A stretch of 64,000 bases of DNA from Portibacter lacus (GTDB taxonomy: Bacteria > Bacteroidota > Bacteroidia > Chitinophagales > Saprospiraceae), in contig NZ_JAJNKA010000021.1 of the NCBI RefSeq assembly GCF_021533215.1, forward strand, positions 27,676-91,675, written 5' to 3'. The translations under genes were made by a program, and so were the position numbers. A model generated the notes under the pieces. The model saw only the letters and a program-made list of their open reading frames with translations. It had not been told where the DNA came from and did no database searches. Shown here one piece after another: positions 37,267 through 46,168 of this stretch. Position 1 is the stretch's first letter. The number at the start of each line of letters is the position of its first letter.

Positions 37267-37531
37267 GGGAAATGATAGATATTTCTTAGGGTTAATACTC
37301 AAAGTTCTAATATCAATTTAACAAACTTGTTGTAGTGTTCATAGGACCTCGTACTTCAGTGCGAGATTTTCCAATCTATTTCTAGGGTTAAAACCCAAAG
37401 CCTGTCCCGCATTTTCTGCGGGGCTCCTGTGAGCATAAAAACAACTTGATGGTCTTACACATTCAGTTGCTTGTCCGATCACCAGCGGGAGGCTATCAAA
37501 TGTGGTTTTCGTAGTTGGAGGGGAAAATGCA
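37267..37531. repeat. Palindrome cluster: family A hairpin and long family B copy
   Basis: No gene. It holds the RAYT-associated hairpin CTCGTACTTCAGTGCGAG (37348-37365), a degenerate GGGTTAAAACCC (about 37385-37396), a GC-rich hairpin CCCGCATTTTCTGCGGGG (about 37407-37424), and the longest family B copy (37437-37510). That copy links the 17/29-kb and 32-45-kb variants through CTTGTCCGATcACCAGCGGgA. Confidence 0.7.
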
Positions 37532-38068
37532 CTAATATTCAAATATTAACATATCTCCATATTCTGTCCAAGAATAGAACTGATCTGGAAGCTTAACAAT
37601 TGTTGAATTTAACCCATCTAACTTAATACAAAACTGCAACCTTCCTTCCTTATTCTTTGAAATGTGCTTTCTAATATATTCATCTATTTCTGCATCGAAT
37701 GGATCTATGCTGACATCTTCTTGAAGAATATGTCGATAGACACCATAAAGAGCACAATGGAACTTGTGTTCCATAATCTGAGTATAATTGCACATTGCTG
37801 CGTACTGCTGAAAGAAATCATAGGTACTTTTATATCTACTTTCTTTAATTTTTAACCGCGTAACCACTTCATTTTTAAAATCTTCACTTTGTTGCTTCCC
37901 ATCACTTCCGTTAAGAAAAGATTCATACCATAGACTTGCAATTTCTATGGCATGAATCCTGGTAATACTATCTTCCGTAGAAAATGAATTATCACAAAAA
38001 TATTCAGCAAAATCTAATAATGCAATTCTTTCAAGAAAACTCTTTATTGTATATTCTATTGATTTCAT
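37532..38068 (-). CDS. Hypothetical soluble protein beside an immunity-like gene
   Basis: 178 residues, no signal peptide or membrane segment. N-terminal FLERIALLDFAEYFCD, middle HAIEIASLWYESFLNG, and an acidic C-terminus (LPDQFYSWTEYGDMLIFEY). The ATG is one base after the stop of the gene at 38070, so the pair is co-translated. No family recognised. The pairing with an Imm11-like protein suggests an immunity or toxin-related role, which is inference. Confidence 0.6.
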   Translation of the reverse strand: MKSIEYTIKSFLERIALLDFAEYFCDNSFSTEDSITRIHAIEIASLWYESFLNGSDGKQQSEDFKNEVVTRLKIKESRYKSTYDFFQQYAAMCNYTQIMEHKFHCALYGVYRHILQEDVSIDPFDAEIDEYIRKHISKNKEGRLQFCIKLDGLNSTIVKLPDQFYSWTEYGDMLIFEY

Positions 38069-38069
38069 C

Positions 38070-38780
38070 TTAAGCGTATTCTAGCCAAGGAATTTCTTCA
38101 AATCTTATGCCTGTAATTCCACTTTCTTCTATATCCTTCTTCACAAGTTCATTACAATACCTTCCCGACATTTCTAAAATTGGAATATCAAAGATATCAT
38201 AAGCTTTCTCCTTTCGAATGAATATTTTTCTTGCTCTTAAATTTTGTCCTGATTCTAAGTTTAGAATACCGTTCTCATTCAGAATTGAAATATCTTTCAA
38301 ATCTTCCAGTGTAGCACCTTTCACATTAATATCAATTTCCAAGTCGCCCTTGTTGTGGTCAATAATGTAAAACCTTGATTCTGACAAGTTAAGATCACTC
38401 CGATTTTTAAATTTATGAAAAGGAAAAACAAGTACGTGGCAGTCTAGACAAACACTTGGTTCATAATGAGTTGTAATCAATTTTGCTAAATAATGTTGAT
38501 GCTCGCTAAAATTAAAACTACTAAAGATTTTGTAACCAAGGTCATCTATAAATATTGTAGATCCACCAATTAGTCCTTCACTCATAACGTTTGTAAGTTT
38601 CGAGCTTTTTTCTAATTGAAAGTAATTAAGATTTGGTGTAACTTGATTTTGTCTAAAGTGCCAAACAGAATCGGGTTTATTATAGTCATAACCTTTTACC
38701 ATAGTAGCAATTTGTGGATAATTCTTTCCCACTATTTTAGAATCAAACTCATTCAGTATTTTATAAAACATGCTTTCCAA
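38070..38780 (-). CDS. Imm11/DUF1629-like protein, candidate immunity protein
   Basis: 236 residues, soluble. The C-terminal third matches the Imm11 pattern I know: ARKIFIRKEKAYDIFDIPIL, then a receptor-like helix region (CNELVKKDIEESGITGIRFE) and a final EIPWLEY. Imm11 proteins neutralise toxins of polymorphic or contact-dependent systems. No cognate toxin gene is adjacent, so it may be an orphan immunity gene. The protein at 43947 shows the same ending pattern. Confidence 0.55.
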   Translation of the reverse strand: MESMFYKILNEFDSKIVGKNYPQIATMVKGYDYNKPDSVWHFRQNQVTPNLNYFQLEKSSKLTNVMSEGLIGGSTIFIDDLGYKIFSSFNFSEHQHYLAKLITTHYEPSVCLDCHVLVFPFHKFKNRSDLNLSESRFYIIDHNKGDLEIDINVKGATLEDLKDISILNENGILNLESGQNLRARKIFIRKEKAYDIFDIPILEMSGRYCNELVKKDIEESGITGIRFEEIPWLEYA

Positions 38781-38885
38781 TTAATAAACAATAAAAGTAA
38801 TTTTGTCCAATGTTTTTCCAGATTTTAACTGATCTTTCACATTATCTAACATTTTCTTAAAATTATTTAAAGCGGTTTCAGGAGA

Positions 38886-39219
38886 TGTATAAAGTCGAAA
38901 TTAATTAATGAAGTAAAGATCCAACAACAAAAATTGGGAAGTTCTATCAAAATGTAGCAAATGGCACATGTAAAACTGAAGACCTAGCAGCTGAATCATT
39001 AGGTTACTCAGGACCATCCGATGCTTTCCGTTCGAATTGCTTTATTAAAATGCTAGCGAAACTTCCTGATGCTAATTACCACCCTGTCCGCTGGGAACGT
39101 TGTGTGAAAAAATATAGAAAACGACTAGAAGAACACCCCTTCGAACTTTCTTACCCAACATTGACCTAGAAGTAATCCCTTTCGAAACCTTGTATGACCT
39201 AGTCTTAGATATGCTTTAG
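38886..39219 (+). pseudogene. TPR pseudogene (5'-truncated, internal deletion, stop codons)
   Basis: Head codons corresponding to YKVEI are followed by in-frame TAATGA. After the codons for AAESLGYSGPSD, about 390 codons are missing and the sequence resumes at AFRSNCFIKMLAKLPDA, running to a TAG at 39217. It is cut at its 5' end by unrelated sequence. Same deletion as in the copy at 45298. Confidence 0.85.
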
Positions 39220-39319
39220 AAATAAGGGGAAACCACTGTTGGTCTCACCTCAAGCTGAGGCTATCAATGTGGTTTTCGGGTTGATGAAAGTATATTGATA
39301 ATAAAGGTTGATGTGAATG

Positions 39320-39441
39320 AAAAAAAATATCGACAACGACTAGAAGAGTATCCTTTCGAACTTTCTTACCCCAACATTGACCTAGAAGTAATTCCATTCG
39401 AAACCTTGTATGACCTAATCTTAGAAATGCTTGAAAAGTAA
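39320..39441 (+). pseudogene. Second TPR gene tail fragment
   Basis: It repeats the last ~38 TPR codons (KYRQRLEE-like to EMLEK) without a start, ending at TAA 39441. It parallels the tail duplications at 32.24 kb and 45.78 kb. Confidence 0.75.
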
Positions 39442-39522
39442 GGGAAGTGATAGATATTTCTTAGGGTTAATACTCAAAGTTCTAATATCAATTTAACAAA
39501 CTAGTTGTAGTGCTCATAGGAC

Positions 39523-39766
39523 CTCGTACTTTAGTGAAAGATTTTCCTTAACCTTTCTCGGGTTAAAACCCGAGCTCCTTTGGATACTCTGATTTAATTG
39601 TTTAACTACTTTTTTTTAAAAATTTTCAACTGATAAATAAAGCAGACTCCCTATCCCCAACTATCAATCTAGCCTTACCTCCTAGACCTCGTACTTCAGG
39701 TCGAGATTTCTTCAGCAACAAAAATAAAAGGATATTCCTCAAATGAATTGACTATTCCTGGAGAGC
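39523..39766. repeat. Family A palindromes and RAYT gene fragment
   Basis: Contents: CTCGTACTT-type hairpins at 39523-39540 (degenerate) and 39688-39705, and CTCGGGTTAAAACCCGAG at 39557-39574. About 60 bases (39706-39766) equal the 3' end of the RAYT gene at 46159, with substitutions, and then stop abruptly. Confidence 0.7.
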
Positions 39767-39792
39767 TTCTCAAGCGTATCCTATACTTAATT

Positions 39793-40638
39793 TTATAGTT
39801 TAATGTTTAATTCATATTCATAAATAGCATAAAACACTCCTTCTCCATTAATGATATTCCCCTTTGTAATTATTGGGCTTGAAACAATTTGTTCAAATTC
39901 GCTAGGTTGGTTATTAATAGAGCGGTAATAGATTCTAGCTTCTGGGCTAATAAGCCCAATAAAATATAATATTTCGTCACTGTTTCCATTTGAAATTGTT
40001 CTTTCTTGAAACTCAACTACATTTCCAATGAAACAATCTTTATTATAAACAGATAAGTTCTTGTATGAGAATCGTGTTGTCTGACAGTTTTCAATATTCG
40101 GATTACTTGTTGGTAAATATTTAAAGTTAAGTGGGTTTGCTCCCAAATCAAAACCAAAGGAAAAATCTGACATGTCTTCATTAGAATGTGTCAGTGATAA
40201 ATCAACAACAATGGTATCGTTAAAAATTTGATAAGTAGTGTCAATTTTTTTAAACGGTTTGGGAATATCAACCCAAGCAGTTGTTGCGGTCGGGTAATTA
40301 TCATGACTAATTTCTAGTCTATAACTTTCAGTAATATCAAGTACAATAGGCGAAGAAGAACTATACTTTCCATTTTGAGATTCAATTAAAGAGTCAACTT
40401 TTATGTTATTAGAATTGTAAAGTAATATCCTAGCATTAGAAATCCCATAACTACTAAAGTCCTTAAACTTTGTGCCAACTGGATAAGTACTCGTTAAATA
40501 AACTTTTACACCTTTCTGAGCGGAAATAAATGACTCAACAACTAGTTCTGGTTCTTTTTCAGGAATATCCAAATCATAAATCTTTCCGCAACTTATAAGT
40601 AAAATAATGATTGATAATAATTTAAAACTTTGTTTCAT
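39793..40638 (-). CDS. DUF4249 lipoprotein
   Basis: 281 residues, with lipoprotein signal MKQSFKLLSIIILLISCGKI (Cys 17). The DUF4249 pattern is present: YDLDIPEKEPELVVESFISA, an early Ig-like part with LTSTYPVGTKF, and YRLEISHDNYPTATTAWVDI. The domain usually sits next to a TonB-dependent receptor, as here, and is thought to be the surface partner that helps bind cargo. It overlaps the receptor gene by 17 bases. Cargo unknown. Confidence 0.85.
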   Translation of the reverse strand: MKQSFKLLSIIILLISCGKIYDLDIPEKEPELVVESFISAQKGVKVYLTSTYPVGTKFKDFSSYGISNARILLYNSNNIKVDSLIESQNGKYSSSSPIVLDITESYRLEISHDNYPTATTAWVDIPKPFKKIDTTYQIFNDTIVVDLSLTHSNEDMSDFSFGFDLGANPLNFKYLPTSNPNIENCQTTRFSYKNLSVYNKDCFIGNVVEFQERTISNGNSDEILYFIGLISPEARIYYRSINNQPSEFEQIVSSPIITKGNIINGEGVFYAIYEYELNIKL

Positions 40639-42940
40639 ATGATATGCTGGGTATTAAAATAAAATTAGATTGACCATATATTACAGACTGGGATTCTACC
40701 GGTTTAGATACACCGTTTTCATTTCTAAACGTACCAATAAAAGTGTATTCGTAAAACATTGGGTTCTGATATGCATAGAGATTATAAATGCCAAACTTCC
40801 ATTTAACTTCTCTTTTTTTCTTTTTGTATTTATATATTATTGCAATATCAGCTCTATTATAATCACGAGTTTTAACACCATTCCATTCATCTATTATAGC
40901 AGTTGGATATCCGTTTTGATCTATATATGATGTATTAGGAAGCGTAATATAATGGCCTGAAGAGTATATAAAATTAATGTTCAGGTTTAGCTTTTCTTTA
41001 AGAATATAATTAAAGTTTAATTGCAAATCATGTTTTCTAGAAAATGCTGAATTAAAAGCTTTGCCTTCATTAAAACCTGGAAACACCCTTGTATTATATA
41101 GAAAAGTGTAAGAAAAAGAATATTGAAACCTGGTTTTTTCTTGTCGAAGAAAAAATTCAAAACCATAAACTTTACCGACGCCATCTTTAATGAGGTTGTC
41201 AACAAAAGAAGAATTAGCAAGATAAAGGTCATAAAAATCTGGAAGGTATAGGATTTGATTTTTTAAACTTCGGAAAAATAGATCACCATTTAGACTAAGA
41301 TTGTGTTTCTTGAAATTTTTGAAATAACCTATTGCATATTGATCTGAAAGTTGAGGACTAATTTCTAGACTTGGGATAAATATATCACTTGGAACACCAC
41401 CATTATTGCCAGATAATAAATGTTCAAACTGAGAAGCCTTATCATATGTGAAAGAAAATTTGTGAGATTTATTATAATACTGAATTTTAAGTCTTGGAGA
41501 ATAGTATAATTTTGTTTCAGATGGGACATTGTAGTTGTCAACCCTAGCACCAATATTTGCAGTAAAGTTACTGGGCAGCGCTATATTCATGTCGACATAA
41601 TATCCTTGTTGATAGAAAGTTGAGGAGTTTTTTTTTGAAAGGGTTTTGCTTGTATCGGCAAAATTAATTTTGGTATCTATTTCAAATGGAGAATACCTTG
41701 GATTAGTAATGTTAAAACCATATTCTATTTTCAAATTGTTGTTGGGTCGAAATTCTGCTTTAAGATTTATTTCATATTCAACAATCTTAGATAAGTTTTT
41801 AAATTCACCAATATCGATCCCTGATAAAGTGCTATTTCGCAATTGGTACAAGTATTGATTTCGCAATATATTAAAATTTACAAAATGGTTTTTAGATACA
41901 TGGTTCGTATACCGTATATTCATTAGTTCGCTTCCCCAGTTTACAGCGCTTTCATATGAGTATTCGTTGGAGGATCTGTCACGTAATGAAAAATTATCAT
42001 CCCCTTGAAAATACGATAGACTGACAGATTGCTTTTTTCCGATTTTGAATTTTACTTTACCATTAATATCGTAGAAAAAATAATTTCTATAACTATTGTT
42101 TTTTCCAATATTATATCTAATCAAACTAGGTAATGTAAATGCACTAAGATAAAATACTCGTCCTGCAAAAACGTAAGTAGCATTAAGATTTTTTATAGGA
42201 CCATGAGTAGATATTCCGGATTCTAATATACCCGCAGTAATTTTCGTTTCTTGTTTTTTTGAATTTCCATCTATTGTATTTATACTCAAAATTGATGAGA
42301 CCCTACTTCCATATTGTGCTGGAAAACCAGACTTATACAAATCTACAGACTTTACCACATTGGGGTTAAACACTGAACTAAATCCATATAAGTGAGAATT
42401 GTTATAAACTTTATTTTCATCGAGTAGAATTAGGTTTTGACCTGGACCGCCACCGCGAATAAATAATCCAGATGTACCTTCTACTCCTGATTGTATACCA
42501 GGATATAAAGCAAGTGATTTCATTATATCTGTACTACCAAATAATTGTGGTAGCTTTTCGGCAATACTGATAGGCATGGAAATTTTTCCGCTAACTTCTT
42601 GTTTCTGTCTGATTATAGGAGCTTGAATAAAGATGCTGTCTAAGTAATTTTCAGCTTCTAATAAAAAATGTAATGTTGAATTAATTTCTAAGGTATCTTG
42701 TTTAAAACCGATATAACTTGCTAATAGATATGTGCAAGTGTCAGGAACATTAATCTGGAACGCACCAAATTCATTCGAACTTGTATGATACCTAAAATCA
42801 GGTGTGTATATTGAAGCTCCAATAAGTTTTTCAGTAGACTTCAAATCTGAAACATCACCGACAATAGAAATCAATGATTGTGCAGTAACTATTGTGCTTA
42901 GTGTTATTCCCAATAATATAAAAAGTACTTTCCTTACCAT
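40622..42940 (-). CDS. TonB-dependent receptor with carboxypeptidase-like N-terminal domain
   Basis: 772 residues. Signal peptide about 1-20 (ending TIVTAQS). A CarboxypepD_reg-like domain spans about 25-95. The plug is at about 110-215 (SLALYPGIQSGVEGTSGLFI, then RGGGPGQNLILLDENKVYNN). The rest is a 22-strand-type barrel ending in aromatic ISYETKF. It imports a bulky substrate across the outer membrane using TonB energy. Together with the DUF4249 lipoprotein it makes an uptake pair. The genes around are accessory, so this pair may have moved in as a unit. Confidence 0.92.
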   Translation of the reverse strand: MVRKVLFILLGITLSTIVTAQSLISIVGDVSDLKSTEKLIGASIYTPDFRYHTSSNEFGAFQINVPDTCTYLLASYIGFKQDTLEINSTLHFLLEAENYLDSIFIQAPIIRQKQEVSGKISMPISIAEKLPQLFGSTDIMKSLALYPGIQSGVEGTSGLFIRGGGPGQNLILLDENKVYNNSHLYGFSSVFNPNVVKSVDLYKSGFPAQYGSRVSSILSINTIDGNSKKQETKITAGILESGISTHGPIKNLNATYVFAGRVFYLSAFTLPSLIRYNIGKNNSYRNYFFYDINGKVKFKIGKKQSVSLSYFQGDDNFSLRDRSSNEYSYESAVNWGSELMNIRYTNHVSKNHFVNFNILRNQYLYQLRNSTLSGIDIGEFKNLSKIVEYEINLKAEFRPNNNLKIEYGFNITNPRYSPFEIDTKINFADTSKTLSKKNSSTFYQQGYYVDMNIALPSNFTANIGARVDNYNVPSETKLYYSPRLKIQYYNKSHKFSFTYDKASQFEHLLSGNNGGVPSDIFIPSLEISPQLSDQYAIGYFKNFKKHNLSLNGDLFFRSLKNQILYLPDFYDLYLANSSFVDNLIKDGVGKVYGFEFFLRQEKTRFQYSFSYTFLYNTRVFPGFNEGKAFNSAFSRKHDLQLNFNYILKEKLNLNINFIYSSGHYITLPNTSYIDQNGYPTAIIDEWNGVKTRDYNRADIAIIYKYKKKKREVKWKFGIYNLYAYQNPMFYEYTFIGTFRNENGVSKPVESQSVIYGQSNFILIPSISYETKF

Positions 42941-42959
42941 TCAAATTAAGAAATTTTGT

Positions 42960-43463
42960 TTAAATCATGTTAGTACAGGATACTAACGAACCGTGATCTG
43001 TAATCTTGTGTTCTACATCTGCATCTAAAAATTCTACAGCAGGTGGGCCACTGTACCAAGACTTAATGGTGAGATAAATATCTTTCTTTTTAGACCCATA
43101 ACTAGAATTATATGCACCCGCATTTAAGTAAGTCCAACTACTTATTGGTGTGTTTTTATATCTAATATTTACATATCCTTGATTAATTAGCTGATCTGCT
43201 TTAATTTTGTACCATCCGAAAACACCTTTTTTCCAATTTGATGTAGTTACTGCAACATCCCAATAAACAGCATATGTATTTAATTGAATTTTACCTACTC
43301 CTCTTAATTTACTAGTAAAATAACTGTTGCAGTATCTAACATTTACTCTAGGCTGAACTTCACCAGCAACGTCTAAAACATCCCTTCCAATTTTCTCTTT
43401 CCTTAAATTGGAAATCTCCTGATAAGAATTACTTCGTAATAAATAATTTGATTCAGAAAACAC
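42960..43463 (-). CDS. Hypothetical protein, probably 5'-truncated
   Basis: 167 residues from GTG 43463. The frame is open upstream to a stop at 43551-43553 but has no ATG, so the original start may be lost. Content is beta-rich with many Tyr/Trp (YNSSYGSKKKDIYLTIKSWY, VAVTTSNWKKGVFGWYKIKA), which suggests a secreted or surface domain. It is 19 bases upstream of the TonB receptor start, so it could be read with it. No family recognised. Confidence 0.5.
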   Translation of the reverse strand: MFSESNYLLRSNSYQEISNLRKEKIGRDVLDVAGEVQPRVNVRYCNSYFTSKLRGVGKIQLNTYAVYWDVAVTTSNWKKGVFGWYKIKADQLINQGYVNIRYKNTPISSWTYLNAGAYNSSYGSKKKDIYLTIKSWYSGPPAVEFLDADVEHKITDHGSLVSCTNMI

Positions 43464-43946
43464 ATCAATTTCTTTTTCATAAAAACTGAGCGAATTTGTT
43501 TTAACAATCTTGGATGATAAAGATTTATAATATGCTGCGATAATTCTGGACTATTGATGTCTAATAATTATAAACTTTCTCTCACAAAAGCAGTATAACT
43601 TGGATGATTGGCATGGACACCACCATCATCAAAATTTTTCCTTAATCTCTTTAACGATATTCCGATTTTTGGATGATTCATATGAAAAGGTTAATCATAC
43701 TTATTCGCAGCTTTTTGGATGGTTGGGTGATTCCAAAATTCCCACGGATTTAAATGATGAGCTTCATCATATGTGTCGAGACTGAAATTGGACTTTATTG
43801 CTCACCACCAACCACTCGATAATCATCGGATTATTGAACGAAAATGATCTTCCTGCTTCAAATAGATTTAAAATTAAATAATTGAGTATTCTATTAATTA
43901 AAAAAGTAAGCATCTTTGCAGGAAAACATAATTGCATATTTTTTAT
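43464..43946. other. Non-coding or decayed stretch
   Basis: About 480 bases with no sound gene. The plus strand has several near-repeats of GGATGATT (about 43600-43740) and short frames rich in His/Asp that look like chance or decay. The right end abuts the stop of the gene at 43947. Confidence 0.45.
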
Positions 43947-44618
43947 CTATCTTGGTTTAGACGGCAACCTTACATCACAAAACTCTACTATTGGAATAAA
44001 TTCAATTCCTGAAATATTTATTAATTCCAATTCTTGTTTAACCTTTTCGGAAACAACCATTTTTCTAATAGTTTCAAGAATGAAACAATCACCTGAAATT
44101 TTTTCTTCGAATAGCGATAATTTTCTAAAGCGTATTCTCTGTCTCTTATATTTAGAAACAGCTACTTCATATTCTCTATGCGAATTTACGTTAAGACTTT
44201 GTTCATAAAAACCAATAGCATTAGTTGCTACAACCTCAGAATTTTCAATATTGATTACTTCACTATTAACAATTGGCAAATACGTTATAAAGTACTTTTC
44301 TTTGAATTCACCACAATCCAAATTGACAGAGAAAAATTTGTATAATTCTTTGCTTTTCATGTTAGATTCAAGAAGTTTCTTAAGTCTTTCGCTCACAAGT
44401 CTAAACTTCCATTGCAAAAAGCTACAAGACAACATATCTGTTAGTTGTGCCCGTTTATCAAGTTCGTATTTAAACAACAGGATTGAACTCTCGTTATCGT
44501 CTTCCCATCCATCATTGTAGATTACCAAATTATCTTTGTGTTGTGGCTCAAAAGTCTGTACTTGGGGATACACCCCAACTTCATGTTTTTCTGCACTATT
44601 ATTTATTATATAAAACAT
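43947..44618 (-). CDS. Imm11/DUF1629-like protein
   Basis: 223 residues, soluble. The N-terminus MFYIINNSAEKHEVGVYPQV and the C-terminal FILETIRKMVVSEKVKQELE followed by INISGIEFIPI fit the Imm11 pattern of a late receptor helix ending in a G-I-x-F strand. It shares this ending with the protein at 38070, although overall similarity is low. It is likely an immunity protein without an adjacent toxin. A small lipoprotein gene lies upstream on the same strand. Confidence 0.5.
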   Translation of the reverse strand: MFYIINNSAEKHEVGVYPQVQTFEPQHKDNLVIYNDGWEDDNESSILLFKYELDKRAQLTDMLSCSFLQWKFRLVSERLKKLLESNMKSKELYKFFSVNLDCGEFKEKYFITYLPIVNSEVINIENSEVVATNAIGFYEQSLNVNSHREYEVAVSKYKRQRIRFRKLSLFEEKISGDCFILETIRKMVVSEKVKQELELINISGIEFIPIVEFCDVRLPSKPR

Positions 44619-44660
44619 ATTAAAATAATTCGTTAATTTTTATTTCTGGACTACTTTCAA

Positions 44661-44930
44661 TCAATTGTCGTAAACTATTTCTAAGTAATTAAATTCCTTA
44701 TCTTTCAGAATCATTTCACCAATAATTCTTAGGATAATCTCGTCTTTATTCTCTCTATTATCTACTGAATTTTTATCAATTATATATGGATTTGAGTTGT
44801 ATATATAATCTAAATCATAAAGGCGTAATTCTACTTCTGTTAAATTTTTTTTCTCTTTTTGTAAAAGATCTTTATTACAAGAAATTAAAGCAAATAATAA
44901 TACTGCAATTACAAAATTAAATTTCTTCAT
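44661..44930 (-). CDS. Small lipoprotein (89 aa)
   Basis: The lipoprotein signal MKKFNFVIAVLLFALISCNK has its lipobox Cys at 18. A charged ~70-residue mature part (LTEVELRLYDLDYIYNSNPY) follows, with no recognisable domain. It lies 42 bases upstream of the Imm11-like gene on the same strand and may be co-transcribed with it. Confidence 0.6.
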   Translation of the reverse strand: MKKFNFVIAVLLFALISCNKDLLQKEKKNLTEVELRLYDLDYIYNSNPYIIDKNSVDNRENKDEIILRIIGEMILKDKEFNYLEIVYDN

Positions 44931-45019
44931 TATTCAAATTAAAATGTGTCCCATTTACAATACGATTCAGGAAGAGGAACAATATTCTCCCAAAGAATAT
45001 TGAATAATAAGAATAACCT

Positions 45020-45027
45020 TATATTTG
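45020..45027 (+). promoter_or_regulatory. -7 box of hairpin RNA, copy 2
   Basis: TATATTTG, followed by GCAG as in copy 1, 18 bases before the hairpin. Confidence 0.6.
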
Positions 45028-45033
45028 CAGCTC

Positions 45034-45093
45034 AATTACCACATGGAGCCTGCATGAACCTTTTAAAAAGGTGATTGTAGGTTCTTCTTTTTT
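45034..45093 (+). ncRNA. Short hairpin RNA or attenuator, copy 2
   Basis: Outer stem GAGCCTGCA (45046-45054) with TGTAGGTTC (45076-45084), inner stem CCTT/AAGG, the same TGAT bulge, and a T-rich end. Compared with copy 1, the pairs U-G, U-G, G-C and A-U have become C-G, U-A, A-U and U-A, while pairing is kept. This covariation supports a real RNA structure. A decayed TPR gene starts about 205 bases downstream. Confidence 0.6.
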
Positions 45094-45297
45094 ATTCTAC
45101 TTCTTTAATAACATTCAAAAAAGCTCAACCAATAAATTTATAAATCAGATCTGATTTATATCAAATATAAGCACCATATCTCTTAAATTATATAACAAAA
45201 GTCGTAATATATCCGCCATAGTTATTTGAATTAAATTATAACTTTTATTACGTATACTTCTATTAATCATAAAGTTATAATATTAAAATCATAATAA

Positions 45298-45680
45298 ATG
45301 TTAGGCGCTATCATTTCATTATCCGATTTAATCTCAAAACAGAAGCTGTATAAAGTCGAAATTAATTAATGAAGTAAAGATCCAACAACAAAAATTGGGA
45401 AGTTCTATCAAAATGTAGCAAATGGCACATGTAAAACTGAAGACCTAGCAGCTGAATCATTAGGTTACTCAGGACCATCCGATGCTTTCCGTTCGAATTG
45501 CTTTATTAAAATGCTAGCGAAACTTCCTGATGCTAATTACCACCCTGTCCGCTGGGAACGTTGTGTGAAAAAATATAGAAAACGACTAGAAGAACACCCC
45601 TTCGAACTTTCTTACCCAACATTGACCTAGAAGTAATCCCTTTCGAAACCTTGTATGACCTAGTCTTAGATATGCTTTAG
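45298..45680 (+). pseudogene. TPR pseudogene with intact start, stop codons and internal deletion
   Basis: ATG 45298 gives a head like TPR 2 (MLGAIISLSDLISKQKLYKV), which ends after 23 codons at TAA. The rest is out of frame or deleted exactly as in the 38886 copy. The upstream leader and hairpin RNA are still present, which makes this the most complete 5' region of the family. Confidence 0.85.
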
Positions 45681-46111
45681 AAATAAGGGGAAACCACTGT
45701 TGGTCTCACCTCAAGCTGAGGCTATCAATGTGGTTTTCGGGTTGATGAAAGTATATTGATAATAAAGGTTGATGTGAATGAAAAAAAATATCGACAACGA
45801 CTAGAAGAGTATCCTTTCGAACTTTCTTACCCCAACATTGACCTAGAAGTAATTCCATTCGAAACCTTGTATGACCTAATCTTAGAAATGCTTGAAAAGT
45901 AAGGGAAGTGATAGATATTTCTTAGGGTTAATACTCAAAGTTCTAATATCAATTTAACAAACTAGTTGTAGTGCTCATAGGACCTCGTACTTTAGTGAAA
46001 GATTTTCCTTAACCTTTCTCGGGTTAAAACCCGAGCTCCTTTGGATACTCTGATTTAATTGTTTAACTACTTTTTTTTAAAAATTTTCAACTGATAAATA
46101 AAGCAGACTCC
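45347..46111. repeat. 765-bp direct duplication, copy 2
   Basis: Apparently identical to 38886-39650. This copy has the intact flanks (TPR start on the left, full RAYT gene on the right), so it is probably the source and the 38.9-kb copy the derivative. Confidence 0.9.
45781..45902 (+). pseudogene. TPR gene tail fragment (in duplication copy 2)
   Basis: Same as 39320-39441. It begins at the KKYRQRLEE-like codons and ends at TAA 45902, with no start codon. Confidence 0.75.
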
Positions 46112-46168
46112 ATTTTCATAACTATCAATCTAGTCCTACTTCCATAGGACCTCGTACTTCAGTACGAG
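45984..46168. repeat. Family A palindromes next to the RAYT gene
   Basis: Degenerate CTCGTACTTTAGTGAAAG at 45984-46001, perfect CTCGGGTTAAAACCCGAG at 46018-46035, and perfect CTCGTACTTCAGTACGAG at 46151-46168. The last covers the RAYT stop codon. Confidence 0.8.

Larger units (their letters stand above)
38886..39650. repeat. 765-bp direct duplication, copy 1
   Basis: It matches 45347-46111 at a constant offset of 6461 bases. I compared it line by line and saw no mismatch or gap. It contains a deleted TPR pseudogene, a family B palindrome, a second TPR tail, and family A and CTCGGG palindromes. Weaker similarity continues to about 39766, where a RAYT gene fragment is cut off. Confidence 0.9.

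Noticed and set aside
37339..37542. 67-codon minus-strand frame
   Set aside because: It consists of palindromic repeats and runs into the start region of nothing recognisable. Not a gene.
43600..43785. His-rich plus-strand frame (MDDWHGHHHHQ)
   Set aside because: It arises from short GGATGATT-type near-repeats. No signal, no homologue, no ribosome site.
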